Source: Muraenolepis orangiensis (lineage: Eukaryota; Chordata; Actinopteri; Gadiformes; Muraenolepididae). Taken from it: 64,000 nucleotides of DNA. This document shows, in pieces, positions 10,901-24,450 of the stretch; positions within the stretch are counted from its first letter, which is position 1, and every line of letters begins with the position of its first letter. The notes under the pieces were generated by a model. That model saw only the letters and a program-made list of their open reading frames with translations, searched no databases and was not told where the DNA came from. The position numbers were made by a program, and so were the translations under genes. The stretch lies in the NCBI GenBank assembly GCA_027704905.1, contig CM051018.1:23992154-24056153 (forward strand). The letters run 5' to 3'.

Positions 10901-13580
10901 CAGGGGTGCCCAAATACTTCCCGATGGAGGGCCAAAATTGAACGTGAGGGGAGGGCCGAGGGCCAAAATGATAATTTTGCAGTACATTAAGTGTGCGGTA
11001 AATATATGAGTGCAGTACGTTAAGCATACGTGTGCAAAATAAACACTATATCACAAAGTCATTTTGAAAAATGAATGGCACTGTTTATTGTGCTTCACAT
11101 TTAGGTCAATAAAATTACATAACATCGATCTGGCTTCTTTAAATTAAACAAATAACTGAAGCACTATGAAATATTTGTGGACAGGTATGGAACATTACCA
11201 GTCCTTGGGCCTACCATACTCCCAGGTGACACAATGACTGTATTCTGCCTGTAGTAGTCCAATCAGTGGGAAACATGAAGCCTGTTCTTGGTTTTTAAAA
11301 GCCTCTCAATATCAGGTTCAAGCTGACTAACTGACAAAGTGAGAATGTCATGTAGGTGAGTGTCAGATAAAGCATTCCTCAGTTTGGACTTGTTAAGATT
11401 CATAAGGCTGAAAGCCTGCTCACAGACATAAGTACTTCCAAAGAGGGATAACATAACCTGGGCATGTTTGCGGATCTTGCCATATCTGTGTGCGGGAATA
11501 GACCTGTAAAAGTCTTGTAAGGAAAGCTCTCTGAACCTGCTATGGAGGTCTGAATCAGACTGAAGTTCCAAAAGTTCCATTTGAAGCTCCTCACTGACTG
11601 CATCCACATTCACAGAAAAAGGTTGAGCAAACAGCTCAAATGCTGTTGTATTTCCACGAAAATCTTCAAAGCGATGGTCAAACTCCACCTCAAGATTGTT
11701 GAGAATGTCGAGGTATTTTGGTGTGTCTTCCTCCATCAACCCAACTTCTCTGAGGCTGGGGAAATGTGCCAAATTTCCTGAAAATACAGACACAAAGACA
11801 AAAGCAGCAATGTAAGATGCAAGGTTGTTCATGAAATGAAATACCAATCATCAATCAAATGGTGGGCAGGGGATATATTTTGTTTTGTTTATGGCTGCAG
11901 TAGACTATGAAAAGCAATACAACTACTGTTTTGGATTTAATGCCTGGTTTTAAAAAGAACATCTATTTTCCACCAACACAAAGTATACATGCATCACAAA
12001 CAATATATCTATGATAGCATGGTTGTGACAACAAGCGTAATACATTGTTTTATGTTCAATAAAATATTAAAGTTAGATCTCACCTGTTGAAAGATGTCTG
12101 CTAAGCAGCTGGAGCTTTTGCTTGAAGGCTTTGACATGGTCATACATCTGCGTGATCATCTGGTCTCTCCCTTGGAGCTGAAGATTGAGGATATTCAGCA
12201 GCTCTGTGATGTCCACAAGAAAAGCCAGGTCTGCAAGCCAGTGACTGTCCGTGGGCACTTGGATGTTGTTCGTCTTCGTGGCTTGAAACTCCCTTATTTC
12301 CTCGCGCAGATCAAAGAAACGCCGCAAAACTTTCCCACGGCTCAACCACCGCACCTCCTGATGGTACAATACATCACCATACTGGGCATCCATCTCATCA
12401 AGCAGAGCTTTGAATTGACGGTGTGAGAGGGCCTTCGAGCGAATATTGTTGACAATGGCGACGACATCCTGCATTACGTTTTTCAAGCCCATGTTTTTAG
12501 CGCACAGTTGCTCCTGATGCAAAATACAATGGTACTTTAAAATCGAGCCACCAAACTCGGAGACCTTGTCCGACACAAGTGCAGTTAGCCCTGCTCGCTT
12601 ACCGACCATGGCGGGGGCTCCATCAGTCGTGATGCCAGATAGGGTTTCCCACTTCAAATCGTTCTTGTCCATAACTCGCTCCACTGCCATAAAAATATCG
12701 ACACCTTTTGTTGTCCCTTTCAATGTTTCAAGCCCCGCTAGTTCTTGACACACTTCAAAGTCCTCATTGACGCCTCGCAAAAACACCAGCAACTGTGCTG
12801 AGTCGGACACGTCGGTGCTTTCATCGCACGCAATGGAGAAGGCAGAAAAGTGACTTGCTCTTTGGGCTATCTGACCTCGAACGTCTTCGGCCATGTCCTC
12901 GACGCGGCGGGTGACAGTGTTCCGTGACAGGCTTATTTGAGAAAATACACGCATCTGATTTGGACACACATCTTGGGCAGCAATTGTCAAACACTCCTTG
13001 ACGAAATCACCCGCTGCAAAAGCTCGCCCACTTCTCACGATTGCATTGCTGATGCGATAACTAGCCCGAGTGGCATTTTCTTGTGCAGTCGACGGCTGAA
13101 GTAGAGTTCGCTGCTGGGTGGTTAGCTTTGTTAGCAAGTCTGCTAACTTGACCTTGCGATGTTCTCCAGTGTACTTTGCGAACTCAGCCGCATGCTTAGT
13201 TAGATAGTGACGGCGAATGTTGTATTCTTTTGAAACAGCGACCCTCTGCTTACAAACCAGACACACTGCATTTGAATCTACCTCAGTAAAAAAATAATCC
13301 TGCTCCCAAGTCTTTTTAAATTTTCGTTTGTCTGTGTGCCACAGCCTACTACGCTCCATCCTTGAATCCTCTCACTCACTGGTCTTGGGCGTTATCGGAT
13401 AGCTAGGAGCTGACTGGAGCTCAACAGCGCCACCCTATGGCATTATTTGGTAGTGCGCCATTAAATCATTTTCAACAAGAGCTTCCGAGCGTTTATGGCG
13501 GGACAGTGGGGAAGGCACGGGCCAAATATAAGCGGTCGCGGGCCAAGTTTGGCCCGCGGGCCCCAATTTGGGCAGCCATG
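10901..13580 (-). mobile_element. Complete hAT (Charlie-type) DNA transposon
   Basis: The ends are CAGGGGTGCCCAAAT (plus strand, from 10901) and, inverted at 13580, CATGGCTGCCCAAAT: 13 of 15 positions match. The element is flanked by a perfect 8-bp duplication, CTTTAAAT, at 10893-10900 and 13581-13588. Eight-bp duplications and CAG-type ends define the hAT superfamily. The 2,680-bp element carries one two-exon transposase gene on the minus strand (11263-13359) with no break in frame. Candidate polyadenylation signals (TTTATT on the plus strand, 11083-11088) lie downstream of the stop. Both boundaries and the coding region are intact, so this looks like a young and possibly autonomous copy; mobility itself is not shown. 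Confidence 0.93.
11263..13359 (-). CDS. hAT transposase, GTF2IRD2-like, apparently intact, 596 aa
   Basis: Two exons: 13359-12084 and 11777-11263, with a GT-AG intron 12083-11778. Exon 1 ends ACA-G and exon 2 begins GA, so the frame continues as ST-G-NLAHF. Exon 1 holds a BED/C2H2-like finger (C33, C36, H51, H56) and the RNase-H-like core with candidate catalytic D179 (CDEST) and D246 (TTDGAPAM), plus a YHCILHQEQL motif typical of hAT proteins. Exon 2 supplies the third acidic residue, E545 (YVCEQAF), and the C-terminal dimerisation region (about 530-580). Human GTF2IRD2 carries a domesticated relative of this transposase (family knowledge). The start ATG lies next to the element's inner boundary with room for a short 5' leader. 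An expected role is DNA binding and cut-and-paste transposition in the nucleus. A domesticated function is possible, but the intact ends and target duplication argue for a mobile gene. Confidence 0.88.
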
Positions 13581-13659
13581 CTTTAAATCGTGTGAGCCAC
13601 ACGTCAGTGAAACTTTGTTGTTGTTTGTCTGACACTGTTCTGTTTGTCATCCTGGTCAC

Positions 13660-13716
13660 AGCGAGGTCACAGGGAGGTCACAGCGAGGTCACAGGGAGGT
13701 CACAGGGAGGTCACCC
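13660..13716. repeat. 11-bp tandem repeat GAGGTCACAGG
   Basis: About five units of GAGGTCACAGG/GAGGTCACAGC. Confidence 0.85.
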
Positions 13717-13839
13717 CACAGCGCCCCCTGGAGGGATGAGAGAGCTGTGGGAACTCCTTGGCCGTCCTGCTCAGTGGCTTTCTGGCAGGTGAGACGGGGG
13801 CTGTCAGGGAGGAGGTGTCACGGTCCCCACCAGGGAAGG

Positions 13840-14412
<573 letters not shown>

Positions 14413-14632
14413 GATAAAAAAAAAAGGTTTTTAATATTTCTTACTTGTTATAACTTCTACAATTATGATATAGTTTTCATGCAATCCAAATGTATCTTAA
14501 AAGATTTACACGTTCCTGTAATTTTCAGTTGCGTACTTTTCACACTAGATACTAAACATGCTTCCCAAACCAGGAGTGTGAATTTAATGGATAAAGAGGG
14601 AAAGACAACAGAGTAGAAACAGAAAGTTTCTA

Positions 14633-14675
<43 letters not shown>

Positions 14676-14773
14676 GAGGCTGATGAGGTACACAGATGGA
14701 ACAAAGGAAGAGAACCGGTATTCATATATATATGAATATATATATATGAATATATATATATACATATATATAT
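14413..14773. other. AT-rich unassigned sequence with (AT)n tracts
   Basis: (AT)n tracts lie at 14636-14672 and 14724-14773. The words ATGAAGAGGCTGATGAGGTA at 14671 recur at 15949, just beyond the inserted element at 14774-15876. No gene recognised. Confidence 0.6.
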
Positions 14774-15876
14774 CAGGGTTTCCGCTAGGATTTCTTCTTG
14801 CCGGTCAAGTGTCCGGACAGATTTTATTTTACCGGACAAATTCGAAACTTAGCGGTCATGTTTAAAAAACAGTCTATATTACAAACGTAACTATAATGTA
14901 CACCTAGACTGACGAAAGAATGACAAAGACCTCAAATAAATTTGACTATTTAATGAACAACAAAACAAACAAGAACGATTGAGCAAAACCTTGTTAGCCG
15001 CAAAAATCGAGGCTATTTCTGTACCCCTGTAACATCTGTAGTCCGTTTTAACATAGGCTACATGGCATCACATTTACCCTGTAGGCTACCAGGCTACTTG
15101 TTGCTTTCTCCTTCATTTCATTGCGGCAAAGTCCTCTGAGCCGAGCTGAAATCAAAGGTGTCTAATGTGTCTTTGCAGCTTGCAATCCGCATAAGATCAT
15201 CACTCTCTCCTCCTCCAGACGACTCCGCAGTGATGTTTTCAAACCATTCTGCAGGGAGAAGCCCCTCTCTGCTGGTCGCTTCACACGGGCAGAACACAGG
15301 CCGTTTTAGCCAGTGAGGCCCAGTCGGGGTACAGCTCGCTGAACTCAGAAATTAGCACTTGGCAAGCTGTCGCAAACATTAAACCCCCATAGCCGTGGAG
15401 CGCTAACATTAAAGCCCCATAGCCGTGGAGCGCTAACATTAAAGCCCCATAGCCGTGGAGCGCTAACATTAAAGCCCCATAGCCGTGGAGCGCTAACATT
15501 AAAGCCCCATAGCCGTGGAGCGCTAACATTAAAGCCCCATAGCCGTGGAGCGCTAACATTAAAGCCCCATAGCCGTGGAGCGCTAACATTAAAGCCCCAT
15601 AGCCGTGGAGCGGCCATCACTGCACCTGCATCTCGTCGGGTGGCTTGACGTCATGAGAGGAGCGGCAGCTGATTGGTCACTTCATTCGGTCACTGTGGCA
15701 GCTGATTGGTCACTTCATTCGGTCACCCTTCCGGGGGGGAGGGGCAGTAATAAAGCTGATCTAAGTTTAGTATGAGCATTATTACCGGACATTTCGACCG
15801 GCAGGTTTTTAAATGACCGTTTTTTATAATTTTTACCCGCTAAAAAAACGGTAAATACCGGCTAACGGAAACCCTG
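14774..15876. mobile_element. Non-autonomous hAT-like element, 1.1 kb
   Basis: The ends are CAGGGTTTCCGCTAG (from 14774) and, inverted at 15876, CAGGGTTTCCGTTAG. Eight-bp flanks ATATATAT are identical on both sides (14766-14773 and 15877-15884), although the element sits in an (AT)n tract, which makes this duplication less telling. The subterminal parts share inverted words such as CCGGACA and ACCGGCA. No transposase frame remains. A 30-bp minisatellite lies inside. Confidence 0.78.
15386..15612. repeat. 30-bp minisatellite inside the hAT-like element
   Basis: About 7.5 nearly identical units containing CATTAAAGCCCCATAGCCGT and GGAGCGCTAA. The units are exact from 15421 to 15600, which suggests recent homogenisation. 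Confidence 0.95.
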
Positions 15877-16189
15877 ATATATATATGTATATATATATAT
15901 ATATATGTATATATATACATATATATATACATATATACATAGATATATATGAAGAGGCTGATGAGGTAACGTGGTGGAGGTGCCAGGTGGGGAGCTGGAG
16001 CAGGAGGCTCAGGTGAGGGGTCTGGAGTGAGTGCAGTGATGGTGAGAGCAGATGGTCGTGGCAGGACACGGAACTCAGGTCCACTAGTCTGAGGGCCTGG
16101 GGGGGTGGGCTGGTGGAGAACCGCAACTCAACCCCAAAGCCACAGGACAGGAGAACACACACAGTGACACCTTAACCTACAAGCAGACT
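15877..16189. other. AT repeat, then unassigned sequence
   Basis: (AT)n with TATACATATAT variants at 15877-15950, then sequence without a recognised gene. Confidence 0.5.
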
Positions 16190-16633
16190 CAAGTCCCGCC
16201 ACCCCTACAACAAGGCAGCACAAGAGATGCTCAACTCCACCTCTGAGGACATCTCCAGAGATGCATGGTTGGCAGCAGCTTGGAAGCAGGAGTGGGAGTC
16301 AGCCGGGCCCTCCCGAATCCACTGTTACATCTGGGACCCAGGAGATTGCGCCATTGGAGGAGACGACCTACCACGTCGGCAATGGACCACACTGAACCGT
16401 CTACGAACTGGGGTCGGTCGCTTTAAAGCATCAATGAAGACGTGGGGCTTGGCGGACAGTGCGGCATGCGAGTGCGGTGACCCTGACCAGACCGCCGACC
16501 ATATAATCACCATCTGCCCCTTATATAGACCACCCTCGGAAGCCAGCCTCTTCGACCTAGGACCAGAGATGCGGGCATGGCTACACGACACCGAGTTGGA
16601 CATCTGACGTTACACGAAAGAAGAAGAAGACCT
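16190..16633 (+). mobile_element. 3' end of a non-LTR retrotransposon with (GAA)n tail
   Basis: A plus-strand frame ending at 16607 has the C-terminal zinc-knuckle pattern of LINE ORF2 proteins: LNRLRTGVGRF, then ECGDPDQTADHIITICPLY (Cys, Cys, His, Cys). It stops at TGA and is followed by ACGAAAGAAGAAGAAGA, a short tail. The upstream part of the element is missing, so this is a 5'-truncated copy. The clade is not assigned. Confidence 0.75.
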
Positions 16634-16709
16634 TAACCTACCTCTCCCTAACCTATCCCGAGACAGATCCCAAGACCATTGAGTGGCTTCAGACCGATCT
16701 AAATATAAA

Positions 16710-16935
16710 TATGGATTGAATCTTCTTTATTGGTCACATACATGCACACACACACAGGGAAATGTGTTTCTCTGCATTTAACCCATCCTAGTATTAGGAG
16801 CAGTGGGCAGCTATTTGCCCGAGGAGCAGGGTAGGGGTCTGGTGCCTTGCTCAAGGGCACCTCAGCAGTGCCAAGGAGGCGTACTCGCACCTTTTTCCAA
16901 GTACCACTTCTCACTTCATACTCTGTACCGTTTCT
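16710..16935 (-). mobile_element. tRNA-derived SINE, copy 2 (inverted, head lost)
   Basis: On the minus strand it contains AGGTGCCCTTGAGCAAGGCA, TAGGATGGGTTAAATGCAGA and ends with GTGACCAATAAAGAAGATTC. The tRNA-like head is degraded or absent. Confidence 0.8.
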
Positions 16936-17050
16936 GGGACCAAGTCCCAACAGACTGAGTTACTGCCGCTCCGAGTAACGCGTTAGTGAAATGGTTATAG
17001 CTGCTCTATAGCCTTACAGCAGCTGGGATATGGCTCAGGTGCTAGCACCC

Positions 17051-17088
<38 letters not shown>

Positions 17089-17480
17089 ACCCGATCATGC
17101 CAAGCGCCTGTCAAATGTGCAACACGAGGCCTTTAAAGTGACATCAAGGTTCAGCGGCTGTGGAGAGGAAGCACGGCGTGATCAAAAGACTGAGATCCTC
17201 CTCCTTCCCCTGTTCCTCCCTGACAGCACAGCAGGCCAGGGCACCAAGGAGCCCAGGCACCAAGGAGCCCAGGCACCAAGGAGCCCAGGCACCAAGGAGC
17301 CCAGAGCTGGAGGCCGGGGGAGAGGAGACATGTTCACCTGGATGGTTAGCATGTATGTGACCCGGCAGAGATACCAGGAAGGGAGAAATGGGGGAGAGAG
17401 GGAGAGAGATGTAGAGGTAGAGATCTAGATTTAGATAGACGTAGAGAGAGGGAGAGAGATAGAGAGAGAAATAGAGAAAG
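16936..17480. other. Unassigned sequence with small tandem repeats
   Basis: (CA)n at 17054-17084. A 16-bp unit, CACCAAGGAGCCCAGG, occurs four times at 17240-17303. AGAGAG-rich sequence runs from 17390. No gene recognised. Confidence 0.6.
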
Positions 17481-17661
<181 letters not shown>

Positions 17662-18489
17662 AGGTGGAGGCTGGTGTTAAACTGGATGTAATCCAAACCA
17701 TGTTTCCGCTCCAGAGTAGAAGCAGCAGGAGTCATGACCTTGCCTGGGGGGAGCCACAGCATTTGTAAACCCTTCCAATTGTTGAAGTCAAAGTGTACGT
17801 GGCCTCGCGTGCTCTCTCGTTAGCGATCACTACATTACTACTATCCATGGACACACTGCCCGTCTGTGGTGACTCGCGGTACTGCAGTCTGTTACGCTGT
17901 GCGTGAGGAAGAGGAAGAAGAAGAAGAGGAATAGGGTGATTTGAAAGCTAATGCTATTCATCCCCTGAGGGAGGGCAAAGGGTCATTGAGACAAGCGTTG
18001 CTGCTTAATGGAGAGGGACAGCCAATGGTGAATGACGATAGAGGATCTTTAAAAAATGGATGAGAACGACACCCTGGCCTCTCTGTTGCCTTGACCTCTT
18101 GTTTGGAAACGTCCCATTTATGGGGCATTTAAGACATTTAAGAAAACAGCAGACAAGAGCTATTGTGACAAGCAATCTAGAAGCTATAAAAGTTAAGAGC
18201 ACTTTAGAAGCTTGGCATTTGCAAAATAGACAGCATTAAAGCAAGAAGGACCAAATAATTGTCTTCTTTGGAAATGTCAGCCACACCAAACTAATAATTA
18301 GACTTTTCATTTTAAGGACTGCAGAAGTATTCGATGTTCTTGAGACAACTTTTTCTATTGCAAGAAAGGAACATTTTGAAACCTTCTGGGCATTTCTATT
18401 GATGATTTATGAGTGAGTGAGTGAAGGTCTTGCAATAAAGCCAGACATGCATGTGAACAGTTTAAAAATGTGACTAGTTAAATGTAACG
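17662..18489. other. Unassigned, non-repetitive-looking sequence
   Basis: No gene, RNA or repeat recognised. Confidence 0.4.
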
Positions 18490-19490
18490 TTTATGAGCAT
18501 GTCATTAACATTACACTGTCATAACATTGTCATAACATACACTGTCATAACATGTCATACATTACACTGTCATAACATTACACTGTCATTAACATTACAC
18601 TGTCATAACATGTCATTAACATTACACTATCATAACATGTCATTAACATTACTCTATCATAACATGTCATTGACATTACACTATCACAACATGTCATTAA
18701 CATTACACTATCATAACAATGTCATTAACATTACCCTATCGTAACATGTCATTAACATTACTCTATCGTAACATGTCATTAACATTACACTATCGTAACA
18801 TGTCATTAACATTACACTATCATAACATGTCATTAACATTACACTGTCATAACATGTCATTAACATTACACTATCATAACATGTCATTAACATTACACTG
18901 TCATAACATGTCATTAACATTACACTATCATAACATGTCATTAACATTACACTATCATAACATGTCATTAACATTACACTATCATAACATGTCATTAACA
19001 TTACACTATCATAACATGTCATTAACATTACACTATCATAACATGTCATTAACATTACACTATCATAACATGTCATTAACATTACTCTATCATAACATGT
19101 CATTAACATTACACTATCATAACATGTCATTAACATTACTCTATCATAACATGTCATTAACATTACACTATCACAACATGTCATTAACATTACACTATCA
19201 TAACGTGTCATTAACATTACACTATCATAACATGTCATTAACATTACACTATCATAACATGTCATTAACATTACACTATCATAACATGTCATTAACATTA
19301 CACTATCATAACATGTCATTAACATTACACTATCATAACATGTCATTAACATTACACTATCATAACATGTCATTAACATTACACTATCACAACATGTCAT
19401 TAACATTACACTATCATAACATGTCATTAACATTACACTATCATAACATGTCATTAACATTACACTATCATAACATGTCATTAACATTAC
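18490..19490 (+). repeat. 27-bp minisatellite derived from a LINE 3' end
   Basis: About 36 units of a 27-bp sequence that can be written CATTAACATTACACTATCAT + AACATGT. The period is a multiple of three with no stop in two frames, so long open frames appear on both strands; these are artefacts. A single copy of the unit lies at 43861-43890 in a LINE 3' fragment, and both sites are followed by the same sequence. Confidence 0.93.
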
Positions 19491-19800
19491 ACTTTTATAT
19501 TTTGCTGGACTTTCTGGACTCATCACAGTTACTGCACTGTTCTGCACTGTATTCATGATGCTGCTGCACTACTGGCACTTTAAAATGCTTTAAAAAGTTT
19601 TTTTGCACAATTCAAAACATGTACATATCATCCATCAGTCACTTTATAGTTGTTTTTTATTGTTATTTGTATTGTATACAGTATATTTATTTAATAGTTC
19701 AGTGTTTTAGAACATTCATACTGTGGGAGGGAGTAAGCATCCCATTGAACTGGCAAATACAAATCTGGAATCTTGAATCTCTAATCTTGAATGTTAAAGA
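19491..19800 (+). mobile_element. LINE 3' end following the 27-bp array
   Basis: TTTCTGGACTCATCACAGTT, GATGCTGCTGCACT and CATATCATCCATCAGTCACT match 43903-44010 in order. It ends near ATCTTGAATCTCTAATCTTG. No coding remains. Confidence 0.75.
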
Positions 19801-20563
19801 AAATCCCATTTGTAACAATGTATTAATATACACAATTTGTATTATATAACCATTATAAATGATCACGTTTGTCAAGATATAAAGGTTGTGGGAGGTGAAA
19901 ACAACATATTCACAATGTATAAAAAATATTTGAATAATACAAATTAAAATGTCCCCCTTTGAGCTCTGGAGGAGAAGAGGCCAAAGGGTTAATTTAGATG
20001 CAGAACTGATCCAGACATGTTATTCCTCCACCTCCCCAGAGTCATCTCAACAGAGAAACCCCCTCAGGAGTTCTATTGTAGACCGCTGACATCCCAAACA
20101 CGAAGGCTGTCAGCCGGCTGCCACTGTCTCTCGGTGGAGAGGGGGGGGAGACAGGCAAGACAGGCAGACAGGCAGAGATCTGCCTCTCAGTCTGTCTATT
20201 TCTCTAATGATCCCAGAAACTCAGCCTTTCTCTTCCCACTCTGTGACCAACCTGTCTATCAGCGGGCGTCCAGGCTGCTGATCCGTCTCTCATGTTGCCA
20301 TCCAACCCCTCCACTGGAAGCTGTCCACGCTGTAACCGCCTTAAGGTTTAGAGAGACGGAGACACATCTCTGGATCATGTGGGCTCACACTAACACGCAC
20401 ACATACATACAACACACACATACAACACATAGGGACGTGTGTGCTAGTGAGGAGGTGCTCATGAAATACTTGGTCAATATAGTCACGCTTTAAAAGGTTT
20501 AAAACTACGATTGTTGTGTTTGGGGGTAACACACCCACACACACGCCCCCACACACACACGCG

Positions 20564-20625
<62 letters not shown>

Positions 20626-21060
20626 AACCTGTTCCACCACCCACACACAACTGTGATATTTTCCACTGAGAGGCAGATGATTCTTCTTCTTCTTCTTCTT
20701 CTTCTTCTTCTCTTCTTCTTCTTCTCTTCTTCTTCTTCTTCTTCTTCTTCTCTTCTGTGGTTCTGGTTTAACAGGACAGGTATGCTAGGACATGATGGAA
20801 GACATCAGCAGCAGCCTCAACCCTCCACTGCTGAGGAGCTAGAAGACACAATAAAGCAATGTCCCTTCGAGACATTAGAGGGGGACAGAGAGAGAGACAG
20901 AGAGGGGACCAGCATGGAGTCATACGAGTCTAATGTTTATCACATGGGGATGGACCCTGTCGTGGTCGGGGTTAGGACTGCAGAGGGATAACATCAAGTT
21001 GTCCAACTATCCCCTCCAAGAACTTCAGTTCCAACCTCTGTCTGTATGTTATACAATACC
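19801..21060. other. No gene; (CA)n and (TTC)n tracts
   Basis: (CA)n at 20566-20622 and (TTC)n at 20681-20757. The remaining sequence shows no recognised gene. Confidence 0.5.
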
Positions 21061-21067
21061 ATTGTGG

Positions 21068-21252
<185 letters not shown>

Positions 21253-21594
21253 TGTCTGGTTGAAGCAGCCTCACCTGGCCTGAGTCAGACTGGTTCCTCT
21301 CTGGGTCCTTGTTAATCAAGGCCCACAGGTTAAAACAGCCTCCATCACAGGCACTCTGGGGGAGAGCTCTAGCACGTTCCATCTGCTCTGTTCACCAGGA
21401 TTCAAACTCTTGCAACAAACCAACCTCCTCATCACCCTGAGTCCTTGTCTTTGGGAGGAGCCTCGAGAAGCCATTTTAATGGTAATGTGCTCGTATAACA
21501 AAAGAACAGGTGGTCATTCTACCATTAACCACCTTGATACACCAGCTCCCCCTGCCCACTCAATCAATACACACACAACCAATTAACCATCAAT

Positions 21595-21595
<1 letters not shown>
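21253..21595. other. Unassigned sequence
   Basis: No gene or known repeat recognised. Confidence 0.4.
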
Positions 21596-21923
<328 letters not shown>

Positions 21924-21924
21924 A

Positions 21925-22200
21925 TTCAATATACAAGATTTGTATTTGCCAAGTACAATGGAATTCTTACTCTCAATTTCCTCCCGCAGTATGAACTACA
22001 ATTTAACACTATATGCTATACTATGTACTATGTACTACTATACTATACAACACTATACTATAACAATACTGTACACAATAAAAAAAATAATCATAAAAAG
22101 AACAATGACTGATGGATGATATATACGATGATGATACATTGTGATTACACAAATTGTGCAAAAAGCATTTAAAAGCATTTTAAAGTGCCAGTGGTGAACA
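21925..22200 (-). mobile_element. LINE 3' end, inverted
   Basis: ATACAAGATTTGTATTTGCC and TTTCCTCCCGCAGTAT mark the 3' end on the minus strand. TGTGCAAAAAGCATTTAAAA + GCATTTTAAAGTGCCAGT is the inverse of the sequence at 19575-19612, so this belongs to the same family as 19491-19800. Confidence 0.72.
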
Positions 22201-22655
22201 GTTGTTGATGGATGATATATACATGTCTCTCGCCGTCAATACGAGAAAACAAGTAGGATCGTGTTTTCAGGTTGTAACTAAACTCAAAAGAAACACGTCA
22301 ACAAAAGCTCAGCACTGCCCCCTAGTGGTGGTGAAATGTGTTCACATCCAAACGCCCCTCAATAAGCTCAATACCCATTTGCCCATGTTATCATCGATTT
22401 AAACGTGTTATCATCGATTGAAACGTGACAAATGTTTGTTTAAAAACCGCGTTCTCGTTCTCTATTGACATTCACACGAAATGTCCTATCGGGAAGACCT
22501 TTAGAGAACCAGCTGATGAAGTCATGGGATCACAAGATCGCAATCTCACTGATGAGTCAGGAGGATTTAATCAATGACATGTGGGCCGACGGCATAGTCT
22601 TTGTATCAGAGACACGTTTATCGCCCAGATAATTATAAACTAATATATGGCTTAA
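22201..22655. other. Unassigned sequence
   Basis: No gene or family recognised. Confidence 0.4.
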
Positions 22656-22815
22656 AACAAGATACAAGATTTTTATTGGCCATTTGTAAAAAGTACATTG
22701 GAACGCTCACTCCCCATTTCCTCCCGCAGTATAAATCTCAAAAACAACACCATAAAAATAAAAATAATAATGGTAATGGTAATTATTTTGATAAAGAAAC
22801 AAAAAAAAGAATGTA
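22656..22815 (-). mobile_element. LINE 3' end, inverted, short
   Basis: GATACAAGATTTTTATTGGC and CATTTCCTCCCGCAGTATAA resemble the inverted LINE end at 21925-22000. Confidence 0.6.
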
Positions 22816-22974
22816 ATTCAGCAACCACACCCAAATGAGCATGAAATGAATTGTTTAGAAACTAAATTGACTGATGTCCTGATGTGATGTTATATCTCCT
22901 GTCCTCCACACCAGGGCATGGAGACTCATCTGTAGGAAGAAGACTGAGACGGAATTCAACTATTTGCTGACATG

Positions 22975-23097
<123 letters not shown>

Positions 23098-23324
23098 AGA
23101 GCTGGTTGGTTGACATCTGACTAACAGACAAGCAGAACAGACCGGAATGTGTCACCGTCCAGACAATTAAAACGCTAACAATAAAAAGAAAAAAGAAACA
23201 ATACAAAACAACTCTGTCCTCTGTGTGCATTTAGCTTCTCTTCAGGTTCTCCTCCAGACATGGAGACGACAAGGTGGAGGCTACCAGAAACTCAATGACA
23301 AGACATCTTTAATTAATAATAGGA

Positions 23325-24450
23325 TAAAGATTAGATTAGATTAGATTAGATTAGATTAGATTAAAATTGTCATTGCACAGTACAGTAAAGCAAAACATGC
23401 AGTAAAGTGCCTGGTAATATACTATATACAGCGGTTAAATGATTAAATAAGATGTAAAGACGTCTACTAGGTATAAAAACAATAAAAAATAACTTATAGA
23501 GTAGGTATAAGATATGTGCAGGTATATACTGTATATACAAGGTAAACAGGTAGTGAGCAGGGGTATGAAGTTATATCAACAGATTAAAATACAAGGTACA
23601 AGTAAAAATGAAAAATGAACATGGCTATCATCCAGGTATGTAATCAATAAATATATATCAATATGTAAACTATAGGTAGAGGTCGGATATGAAGGATACT
23701 ATAGGGATATTATAGGCAGTTATGATATGATGGAAACCATAACAGATGTAAATTGGGTTGTTTTTCCTCCCATTGGTTACAAAGTAAACACGCTGGAGGT
23801 CAGAGGTCAGATACAAGTGTGTATAAAAGCAGCAACCCACGTTATTCACAAGTCAGTTATCCACGCTTAGTATCATCTAATCTAATCTAATCTAATCTAG
23901 TATCTCTCTATAGTAAATAGGAGCGTCACATGACACAATCTACTATGACACACTTTAACACTAAAATGCATCCACATGTTATAAGATTAGATTAGATTAG
24001 ATTCTAATGTATTGTCATTGCACAGCAGCACAAGTACAGTACAGAGAAAGGAGTTTGGCATCTAACCAGAGTGCAAATGTTAACAGTAATTAATTTCCCT
24101 CGGGATTAATAAAGTAATCTGAATCTGAGTAAAGTGCATGGTAATATATCATGTACAGTGGTTGAATATGATGTTAAAACAGTCTACCAAAAAAACGACT
24201 GCTAAAAACAGGTATCAAATAACTTATAGAGTATAGGTATGAGATATGTGCAGAATTATATATCATATCAAAAATGATAATATCTGGGTCGAGGTGCATC
24301 ATGTAATACTGTCTAAAGTTCACACTCACATTTAGATTAGTTTGGGTCTTGATCTAAGAAGAATATATTATTCTGCACATATCTCATACCCATACTCTAT
24401 GAGTTATTTTATACCTGTTTTTAGTAGTAGTTTTGTTTTAGTAGACTGCA
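23325..24450. mobile_element. Cluster of retroelement 3' ends with (ATTAG)n tails
   Basis: (ATTAG)n runs at 23331-23363 and 23985-24001 are followed by TGTCATTGCACAG and, in the second copy, GGCATCTAACCAGAGTGCAA, then AGGTATGAGATATGTGCAG. The inverse of the latter words appears at 24365-24450. The same family occurs at 31300-31640, 45170-45440 (opposite orientation), 45470-45800 and 54600-54870. These look like 5'-truncated LINE or SINE 3' ends with a pentanucleotide tail. Confidence 0.7.

Noticed and set aside
18711..19558. Open frames of about 280 codons on both strands
   Set aside because: The 27-bp unit is nine codons without stops in these frames, so openness follows from the repeat period.
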